A DNA stretch of 64,000 nt from contig OY725489.1 in the NCBI GenBank assembly GCA_963281255.1, positions 3,410,001 to 3,474,000 on the forward strand. The letters run 5' to 3'. This DNA comes from Aphrocallistes beatrix. Lineage: Eukaryota > Porifera > Hexactinellida > Sceptrulophora > Aphrocallistidae. The notes under the pieces were generated by a model that ran no database searches, was not told where the DNA came from, and was given only the letters and a program-made list of their open reading frames with translations. Positions 56,106-64,000 of the stretch are shown here, one piece after another. The translations under genes and the position numbers were made by a program. Position 1 is the first letter of the stretch, and the number at the start of each line of letters is the position of its first letter.

Positions 56106-57133
56106 ACATATCAATCCATCTATGCTAAAAATACATGAATACCACCAGTTGCAAACCAAAACAATTTAATCTAACGTTTAGACTATTTATATTAAGAAAT
56201 TCGTATTCAGCAAACATAGCCGAGAAAAACAAGGGGTCACTCGATATGGTTTAGACTAAATTTGGATCGGAATTTTTACATTCCAGGTTGTTGCTAGGGA
56301 GGACCCAAAATTCTTTGCTCAAAATATAGTCAATATATATATCAAATTGCCGGAAATTTGATGCTGAGCACGAATATGACAATAAAAAACTGATATGCAA
56401 TCATTTGAAAGGTCAAACTCAGTTTTAAAAACCGGCGATTTTTATAGTCCGGAGTCAACGACGGGGTCGTGGCAAATCACTTTCTGATCCTCCGATTTCG
56501 GTAAACTTTTAGTATGTTACTCCTAAGACATGATACTATGGAAAAATGCAATAAAACAATTTCTTGCAATTTTTTTTTGGTTGGGACTATTTGCTTCCTA
56601 TTTTGACCTGATTATGTGTTCATGCATATAAATAAGAATATACGTGCCTCATTTAATGTGTTCATCAAATTGAACAAATCATGTAGATAATATTTATAAA
56701 TTTATTTTGCTAGAACCATTTCTTCCTTTTCTAATATTAATTTAATTTGAAAGTTCATTCCAAAATATTGTTTGATACAACACAATGCTTACTATAGTAA
56801 GTACTAATCAAGTCAATCGAACTTCGAAGTCTAAACACAAGATAAGTTTAACAGTGAATAATTACAAGTGCTTGGATTGCTTTTCTGACTTTTACAATTT
56901 CACGTAATAATTAATAGATTATTCAAAAATTAAGTTAAAATACAAATCAGTTGTTAAGCCCACTTAATAAATAAACTAGTACATCTAATAGATTTTATGC
57001 TAACAAATAAATTATTATCAAAAGAAAATACCATTAAAATTCTGAAATAAATGACTTAATCATTAACTATATAGTATTATTTAATACTCAAGTGGATGGT
57101 TATTAAGTAATTACTATATAATAGATGTAATAT

Positions 57134-57186
57134 GGAGATAAATAGGGGTGTTTGCATTCCATTTGGAGGCAAACACCTCTATCTTA
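57134..57186. repeat. Hairpin
   Basis: AGATAAATAGGGGTGTTTGC pairs with GCAAACACCTCTATCT around a short loop. A second hairpin with G/C runs follows at 57207-57273 (ATCGGGGGGTTTT against AAAAACCCCCGAT). Confidence 0.6.
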
Positions 57187-57273
57187 GAGATATTAGTAGA
57201 GAAGAAATCGGGGGGTTTTGCCCCCCTTGAACACTTCCAAAGGGGAAAAACCCCCGATATGATTTATACATTA

Positions 57274-57959
57274 GTTGGTCAAAGATGCATGGGACAAGGG
57301 GGGGGGAAACGACGAGGGAATAAACCCGATTTCGAATGTAGCATTTTTCAATAAGTCTTATTATGGTGATGATGCATGGATAGAGACAAAAAAACAGCCT
57401 CACAATCCTACTGGGCACCCGGCCTCACAGAACCTTAATCCGCCCCTGGATCTAGCTTGTAATCTGATGTTAATCTCACTACTATTATATCTAAAATAAT
57501 GTTTATGCATAAGCTTTAAAAGTATTCGAAAATTAGTGTCAATGGCGAGGCTTGTGCACAGTGGTTTATTGACAGGGGTTTGGACATTTTTTACCTCTTC
57601 TGTTTTCATTAAAATCTTTTTGATCGTGTTCATCTTATTCTAGAACCTAGGAAACCTTATTTGCAGTAAAAATTCCGGGTAGAATTAGACATACGATGCA
57701 GCATATACAGTTGAATGACTAAATATAATTTGAGATTTTTTTGTGGTTTCAAAAGCATGCATCAGTTCATGCTAGTGTACTCATTTGGTATATATCACAG
57801 TGAGCTAAGACTTTCAAAGTCTATAATTATAGTATAAATAATCCTGAACTGTTGAAGAATATAAATAGAATTCATTGTCTTTCATTATAAAATTCGTTGG
57901 ATAATGTGATTCGCTGGAAGTGTCCTAAATGATATGTTTGTGCCTTAAACTTATGGTTA
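57274..57959. other. Non-coding stretch
   Basis: Short ORFs on both strands have no recognisable product and overlap G-rich repeat sequence. Confidence 0.35.
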
Positions 57960-58225
57960 CGTCTCTTGTCGTTTTGGTAGTGCTATTTTTTATCAAGTTT
58001 AAAGTGGGTTAGAACTCATTTTTATCAAGTTTGATGTGGGTTAGAACTCATTTTACTCAATTGTAGCATAAAATATTAATTCAATCTCATAAATACTTAC
58101 TTTCCACAAATAATTAATCACCTTTGATCGCATTTTTAAACCGAAATCCATTTATAAAGAAAATTTTTAAATTTATGACAGTGTAAGAACCAGCATTTGG
58201 ATCCTGCGAAGTTGGGATCTATGTA
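57960..58225 (-). repeat. Second copy of the tRNA-like-headed repeat, plus a 33-bp tandem duplication
   Basis: TTATCAAGTTT...GTGGGTTAGAACTCA occurs twice (57985-58042). The rest matches 31955-32150 but stops at GGGATCTATG, so the head with the A-box-like motif is missing. Confidence 0.55.
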
Positions 58226-59187
58226 ATGTCCCATAGAGCCAATGCAAAAATTTGGTCTGAGCCCCCCTCAAAACCACTTTCCTTGTCATTTTTTCAAAGG
58301 TTCGGCACCTATGTAGAAGAGAATGAATATGAACCATTTTGACGATAATCAAAAAATGACCAAAATCTCAGGCCTGAGATTTAAATTTTCTTAAAATTTC
58401 TTTTCTATTAAAAATTTCATTATTTCGAACCGTTCCTGGGTGTTTTGGGGTAAAAACACCCAAAAAGGTGTGAAATTGGAGTTTTTAGGTGACAAAAAAC
58501 ATTTATTTTTAAATTTTCAAAACTTGCAAAATTTGAATCCAAAATCATGCTCCAAAATTGTAAAATTTTGCAATTTTGAGGTGTTATTTCGGATTTTATT
58601 TTTATTTTTTGAAATTTTCACACCATTTTGAGTTATTACACTTTTTAAACCATTAAAAAAGACCAATTTGACGGTTTTTAACGAAAAATTCATTAGAAGA
58701 GCGAGCCTTTTTATATAATCATTTTTTGAATTTTTGAAAAACCATAATATTTTACAAAATTTCAACCATTTATATTTTTGATTCAAAATTATTGTTCGGG
58801 AAGCGCCAATTTCCCTAAAGTAAGGAGGCGAAGCCCTCTCTCTTTTAAAAAGCCACACCAGTGGGGCTTTCAGACATTACTATATCTCGTCCTTAATACA
58901 GTAGTAATATATGTATATTACTAGGGCATCTTCTGAATACTATACTGTAGAAAACTCCCATCATCGCTGTATGTTCAAATTCACCAGTGAATTTTAAATT
59001 TGTGTTGTTTTAACATCTTGTACGAAATCTTCCCAAATTAGAGCAATTTAGGGTGGGCTCCTTCCAAGTCTAACTTCCTGTCTTTTTGTGCAATTACAAA
59101 ATTCTAAATACAATACTCGTTAATTGATTGATGTTAATATATTGATTATTATTGATATCCCAATGTCTGCAAAGCCTTCTACCTAAC
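58226..59187. other. AT-rich non-coding stretch
   Basis: AAATTTTG-rich sequence with open frames on both strands (58440-58858) of very low complexity. No gene supported. Confidence 0.4.
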
Positions 59188-59592
59188 CATAGCATTCTAT
59201 ACACTAAGGCAATGGTGCTGATCAGTGGACTTGGACTAGGGATTGGTTAGATCAGTCAAATTTGATTTCCTAAAAATGGTTCGATTATGCTGGTATATAG
59301 CTTCGTATATTATATACTGATCGTTTTCATGAATTCTACATCGATTTACTTCGAAATGGTTTGAGGATAACCCTGTAGAGAATTTAATTTAAACCAACCA
59401 CATTACTTTTATACATAAACACACTACTTATTTGTATTGTTTTAAAGTCAACCACATTAATTATATATTTATTTACTACCTTGTTGTGAAGTTCTACAAA
59501 TCACAATCTTTTCATATACACAAATCAAACTCAATCTGAAATACTCCTGACTGCTCATACGTATCAAATTATTATTACTCTTTCGAACGACG

Positions 59593-59940
59593 ATGTCCTG
59601 TCCAGGCTGCAAGTCTAATTATGGAAGTCAAGCAGAATCTACCTCTGAAAACCTGAAACTGAAGAATGGTTTAGAGCAATTCCACACCCACGGAAGGACT
59701 ATGCAAACACGCAAATGAGAGTAAGTTTCTATGATTATGTTTCATTTACTGATCGTCAGATTTACACTTCTACTCACCGTTTAGGTATGTGTACATCATT
59801 TCAAACCAGATGACATCGAGATTTGAGAGAACCATTACCTACAATGACGGGCTTCGCACTGTTACAGTTTCTAGAGATAGAATAGCTCTTAATAAGCTGC
59901 AGTACCCAGTACATTCCCAACCTTCCTATCTATGTGACTA
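59593..59940 (+). pseudogene. THAP zinc-finger domain, two exons, broken
   Basis: MSCPGCKSNYGSQAES begins at 59593 with the first two zinc Cys. A frameshift near 59660 gives EEWFRAIPHPRKDYANTQMR. A 64-bp intron (59721-59784, GTAAGT to TTTAG) leads to VCVHHFKPDDIE, which supplies the second Cys and His. After several stops AAVPSTFPTF matches the AVPT-type end of THAP domains. THAP domains bind the ends of P and related transposons. Confidence 0.7.
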
Positions 59941-60052
59941 AGAGACTATCTTTGGATCACAAAGAACGTTTGCTGATGGAATCTGCATACTCTAAGAGCA
60001 TTACTGACAACGAAGAAAAGGTAGATAAGTTCTTAGTTAGTTCATTTCCTGG

Positions 60053-60439
60053 GGCCTTATTCACTAAGAAAACTTAAGATTTGCTTAACTTTATATCACT
60101 TTATATAGTGGAAATTTTGAAGAGTTGCATTACGATGTGGGTAAATAGATGTTCAATGATACCAATAGAAATATAAACTACCTAAATACTGGAAATATTC
60201 CAAGTCACTCTCGAAATATTCGTGATGTCATACTTAAGTATTATGACGTCATACTTAACTTAAAATATTACGTAACTTTCTGAAAAGTTTGACAAATGAG
60301 TCAAAATTTGTCAAGCATTTCAATTGTACCACTTAAAATTAATAGAGTATGCAACCTATTTGAATTCTTTAAAAATCTCTTCTAATTTTGAAGATCCAAA
60401 AGTTAAGCAAATCTTAAGTTTTCTTAGTGAATAAGGCCC
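60053..60439. mobile_element. Harbinger-type MITE, 387 bp
   Basis: GGGCCTTATTCACTAAGAAA and TTTCTTAGTGAATAAGGCCC are inverted ends, extended to about 42 bp by CTTAAGATTTGCTTAACTT-like sequence. The start resembles the Harbinger element at 36042 (GGGCCCTTATTC). Non-coding. Confidence 0.75.
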
Positions 60440-60675
60440 GAGGCTCTTCTTTCTAGACTAAATTTAATCGACCTACGAAACGGCTAGATAGCTCATGTGT
60501 AGCAACTATTATTTTTTATTGAGAAAGTTATTTCAGAAACCGGACCTTTCATGACCGATCCATGTCCATTAACGACGAATTATATATCAAAGCATTTGAA
60601 AATAAAAACGTCACAATTCCGACCTCGCGAATTTCTATAAATGACACTCGCTAAGTTGAGACCATCCTCAATGAG

Positions 60676-60814
60676 CAGGGTTTCTTTCAAGGGGGGGACA
60701 TTTGCCCCCCCTTGGAAATGACTTAAGTGTATGATTGAAAAAGGCCATGCCCCCCCCTATAGTTCTACAAGCCTTCATTTGCCCCCCTTACATAAAATCC
60801 TGAAAGAAACCCTG
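60676..60814. mobile_element. 139-bp MITE with 5-bp target duplication
   Basis: CAGGGTTTCTTTCAAGG and CCTGAAAGAAACCCTG are inverted. ATGAG flanks both sides (60671-60675, 60815-60819). G- and C-runs inside, as in the element at 24082. Confidence 0.8.
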
Positions 60815-61158
60815 ATGAGGTTGATAAGTATTTACTAATATTTCAACTTAATAGCACTCAAACTGAATGTTCTATTCAAAATCATGTAGTTTTTCATCCA
60901 TCACTTCGAGAGTGCAATTAATTAAGCTTATTGACTCGTCAGACCTAGACATAGGTGAAATACATTTTAACAGTGAATCTTTGAATATTTCATTCCACTG
61001 TTTTTGGCTCCATCGACAGTCCAAGTGATCCCCCACAATTGTATTTCCAACCATTGTTCGTCCAATTTCGTTAGGGTCTAGCTCCGCGGTTGATATATTT
61101 CTAATTATAACTACAACAATGAGTGATATCGAGAGTTGCTATCTATTTGTTGAGGCTC

Positions 61159-61663
61159 TACAGCAGTAGTTCTGAACCTTTTCAGTCAGTATACCCCTTG
61201 GTGCGAAAATGAGGTTTCACGTACCCCTCTAATTTTTGTTTTATTTTGTTTGTTGGTTTGGTTTGGGATGAACTGCATTAAATTATTAGGTAAATTATTT
61301 TAATTAAGCAATATATTCCTTAATTAAAATAATTTACCGCAGGTACCCCCTGGGGGTGCTATGCGTACCCCAGGTTCAGAACCGCTGCTTGACAGGGTGT
61401 TTCAAAAGTCTTGGCCCCTTGAACATTTTAACTTAAATACTACATATAAGACATGCTGAATTCCATTCACTTTGAATTTCATTTGCCAATATAATAACCT
61501 TTCAATTCTAGTACTTTCCTAACTCGATTTGGCATACTACTCACTAAATTTTCTAAGAATGATTTCGATATTACTTTTTCAGCGGCCCGATTGATAATTT
61601 TTTGATTTCTTAGTTTTCGTGGCTCTATTAGAAGCGGTACCAAGACATTTGAAACACCCTGTA
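61159..61663. mobile_element. mariner-type MITE split by a hAT MITE
   Basis: The right end CAAGACATTTGAAACACCCT with following GTA pairs with the left GGGTGTTTCAAAAGTCTTGG at 61396. The very start (TACAG) lies before the hAT MITE. Confidence 0.6.
61164..61387. mobile_element. hAT MITE, 224 bp
   Basis: CAGTAGTTCTGAACCTTTT and AGGTTCAGAACCGCTG are inverted ends. Flanks CTCTACAG and CTTGACAG (six of eight match) are the 8-bp target duplication. It lies at the left end of the mariner-type MITE. Confidence 0.75.
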
Positions 61664-62589
61664 TGTACTGATAATTATCTATATCCGTTACAAATATTAT
61701 TTCGAACCAAAGTTAGTACCTAATTATTGTAATATATTCTTATAGATAAATCCTCCGACATGATCTATCACTCCTGTATCTACAACCGTCTGAATGAAAT
61801 CTACTTCATCATTATCGAGGAACTCCACTAACGGCTACAATTACACTTATTCAAAACGCATCGGAATTACATTCTACCCCTATCATCATATCTCGCTTCT
61901 ACTCGACTTTCTAAACTACTCTATGCTCTTTATAACTGTGAATCATATGTTACTTTACTTATTACATGTCCACTATGTATTAAATTATCTCCAGACCATT
62001 CATGATTTCATAAAAGGGCAGTAGGTTACTAATTATTTACTTAATATGGGTAGTTACAGCAAATTTACAATTGTATTATAATTTTGAAATCAAAATAAAC
62101 TAACTGATCTAACCAATCCCTAGTCCAAGTCCACTGATCAGCACCATTGCCTTAGTGTATAGAATGCTATGACCTAACCTTGAATTATAAAAATTAGTGG
62201 AGAAAAACGAAAACAGATAATAACTAAATTGGGCGAGCCCACCCTTTAAGATAGTTTCCCGAGTAGCGACGACCTTGTTTAATTAAATGTGCTGGCGCCG
62301 CCCTTGGGCTTGACTGACCGGTCGGGTGGTGTCGAGTTAAAAATTTACCGGTCTGGTGGCCGGATCATGAAAATCCTGACCGGTTCCATCTCTGATCTGT
62401 TCAATTTTTAGTTTGTCGAGTATACTATAGTATAGTGGCTAACTTCTGAAATGTGCGGCTATATATATATATTTTGCTATATCTGTAAGCAGCGTCCAGA
62501 GAAAACTAAAAGAGTTTAAGAGAAATAAACTTGGGGAAAAGATGTAGCCAGGGCCTCGGGTGTGCAGCTCGGTGTTGATGTTTGATCCG

Positions 62590-63645
62590 ACACTTTGCGA
62601 CACAATTGAACAACTTTGTGTCTTTTTATTATACTTGTAACTAAAAAATATGCAACTAATTTATTTAAACTTGGGCTCCAAAGATAGATCAAATGATTCT
62701 GAACAAATATGTTTACGAAATTATTATCAATCCTATCCAGTTTTTTCAAAATATTCGGTTTAAAATCTAAGTTCATGTAAAATGTTCAATTTTTGAGAAA
62801 TTTCGACTTCATTCAGTAATACTGACAAAACTATAAATAATACAATTGATGAATTTTAGAATACGGATTTAATACATCTATAAGAATATATATTAGCGTA
62901 TATTTTAATCGCACCCATAGTGGCATTGTGGTGGTACGCAATGTGTTTATGCATAGAAATAAAAATATACGAGCCTCATTTAATCGAAACTGAGTACATC
63001 ATATAGACCAAACGATGTAGATATTATTTGTAAAATTTATTTTTTGCTAGACCCATCTCTTCTTTTCTTAATTATTAATTTAAAATGGAAGTTCATTCAA
63101 TAATATTGATTGAGTAGAATATTTCGAGCGAATTATATGACTACAGTATATTCCGACCCACGATGCCTACAGTTGTAAGTACTAGTAGAACTTCGTCAAT
63201 CAACTGAAATGTGTAAAGTTTACATTGAATAATTACAAGTGTTTGGAATGCTTTCTGACTTTTCAATACAGATAAAATAGAAATTCAGTTGTTTTCCTTC
63301 CTTCTCAGGGCGTATCTAGGATTATGAAACTGGAGGGGCAAAGGGGGGGGGCAGACGAAATCCTGGGAGGGCTTAAAATTTTCGAATTATTAATCAATTA
63401 TTATTAGTCAAGGTACATGCAAAACTCCCGAAAAAAGTGGGTGGGTGGGCAAAGGGGGGGCAAGCTAAAAAACTGGGGGGGGGTTGCCCCCCTCGCCCCC
63501 CATAGTTACGCCACTGTTCCTTCCAATTAAACGAGTACATCTAACAGATTTAAGTTAACAATTTAATGCCTTAATCATTACAATATTATAGTTTAATAAT
63601 CAGGGTAATGATTATTAATGAATGCATAGCATTGTATTTAACTCT
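62590..63645 (+). repeat. Dispersed repeat R, copy 2 (empty site)
   Basis: Aligns with both flanks of the 54430-56614 element but is continuous across ATGTGTTTATG at 62941, showing the unoccupied target. A hAT MITE interrupts it at 63306-63516. Confidence 0.75.
63306..63516. mobile_element. hAT-type MITE, 211 bp
   Basis: CAGGGCGTATCTAGG at the left and CATAGTTACGCCACTG at the right are inverted. TTCCTTCT and TTCCTTCC flank it. Repeat R copy 1 lacks it at the corresponding place. G-runs inside. Confidence 0.7.
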
Positions 63646-63734
63646 CCCGTATACTACTATTATTTGTATAGAAAGAATTTTTTTCAAATTTTCAAGTTTA
63701 TTTTCTTTTTACAGGAAGGTTAGAAAAGGAGTCC

Positions 63735-64000
63735 TTAAGGTTGGCCTTTCCTATAATAGCTAACTTTTGACTTTTTCAACCAATTCATTTAATTTTTTCA
63801 GTGCAGTTTTGAATCGCAGAGTTATCTGCAAAACTGCATTAATAATTGAAATAAAATCAAAGAGAAAAAAAATTTTAAAAAAATTTGGTCATTTTACAAG
63901 TAAGAAATCGGAAACAATATGCTTACAATCCATTAGAAACTTTTCAAATTCATTCATAAATCGATGAACTAACTAATGAACAGACAGATTTTTGAAATTT
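63735..64000. mobile_element. Left part of a second TTAA-flanked MITE
   Basis: TTAAGGTTGGCCTTTCCTAT and the following 200 bp match 12785-12990. The element runs off or ends before the window edge; the match weakens after about 63940. Confidence 0.65.

Larger units (their letters stand above)
54430..56614. mobile_element. Palindromic transposon carrying a GCDTTS/CXC gene
   Basis: Ends TAGTCAGGTCAA and TTGACCTGATTA are inverted; TGTG flanks both (54426-54429 and 56615-56618). The related repeat at 62942 shows a single TGTG, that is, an empty site. Arms of roughly 700 bp mirror each other around a spacer of about 600 bp. Each arm contains the C-terminal CXC part of the encoded protein, pointing outward, so two copies are fused head to head. 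Superfamily unknown. Confidence 0.75.
54060..57115 (+). repeat. Dispersed repeat R, copy 1, carrying the palindromic element
   Basis: The left part (54060-54429) and right part (56615-57115) align with 62590-63305 and 63517-63645. Shared landmarks: CATCTATAAGAATATA, GGCATTGTGGTGGTA-type text, TTATTTTTTGCTAGA-type text and GTGAATAATTACAAGTG. The two parts are adjacent in copy 2. Confidence 0.75.
59188..62171. mobile_element. P-like transposon with THAP relic, 2,984 bp
   Basis: CATAGCATTCTATACACTAA at 59188 begins a 69-bp terminal repeat mirrored at 62103-62171. ACCTAAC flanks both ends (59181-59187 and 62172-62178). The interior begins with a THAP-type DNA-binding domain. P elements combine THAP transposases with inverted ends and 7-8-bp duplications, so a P-like element fits best. 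Four MITEs are nested inside. No complete transposase catalytic domain is recognisable. Confidence 0.65.

Noticed and set aside
1..64000. tRNA and rRNA genes
   Set aside because: No stretch shows a convincing cloverleaf with both A and B boxes, and no rRNA core sequence was recognised.

Overview
The window looks like nuclear DNA of an invertebrate animal. It is strongly AT-rich, has no bacterial-style operons, and shows short GT-AG introns of 64, 83 and 117 bp. Almost all recognisable coding sequence is decayed transposable element. The mix is animal-like: Ty3/gypsy retrotransposons; PHD-bearing Mutator, FLYWCH-MULE, PIF/Harbinger, hAT, mariner, P-like THAP, KRBA2-like integrase and Helitron DUF6570 relics; and many MITEs. 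The compact introns would fit a sponge, but this is a weak guess. I found no rRNA gene, confident tRNA or CRISPR array. The only candidate host-gene pieces are two small exons near 17.8 kb and a first exon at 18.17 kb.

Layout. 1-10 kb: two broken Mutator-like transposase copies (2.1-4.8 kb plus, 6.3-8.1 kb minus), hit by a 544-bp inverted-repeat element and by members of a dispersed family (family A) ending in a GC-rich hairpin tail. 8.2-9.2 kb holds tandem repeats and pogo/mariner-type MITEs. 10-15.4 kb: a recent 3,792-bp tandem duplication whose second copy lost its middle, next to a TTAA-flanked MITE with a nested fold-back. 15.7-18.4 kb: mariner relic and candidate host exons. 18.5-23.3 kb: an almost complete but frameshifted gypsy element (gypsy-1). 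24-28.6 kb: MITEs and the 5' part of a Helitron-like gene. 28.9-33.9 kb: two KRBA2-like integrase relics tail to tail, the minus copy split by gypsy-2, which itself carries nested repeats. 36-38.3 kb: a shortened Harbinger element with both its genes. 39-43.8 kb: hAT relic and degraded gypsy-3. 45.6-49.2 kb: a fragment of an unnamed protein family and a 2.8-kb long-inverted-repeat element holding a hAT MITE with perfect 8-bp target duplications. 50.2-52.6 kb: two FLYWCH-MULE genes tail to tail. 54.4-56.6 kb: a palindromic element encoding a GCDTTS/CXC protein, with a paralogous empty site at 62.94 kb. 59.2-62.2 kb: a P-like THAP element stuffed with MITEs.

The strongest new observation is that all three gypsy elements carry, exactly or about 2 nt past the 5' LTR, a 10-14 nt sequence complementary to a segment 50-65 nt upstream inside their own LTR. 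The paired sequences differ between elements while the geometry is kept. This is the arrangement expected of self-primed (Tf1/sushi-type) reverse transcription. The nested insertions also allow several target-site duplications and pre-insertion reading frames to be read directly. All calls come from reading the sequence; no database search was run.
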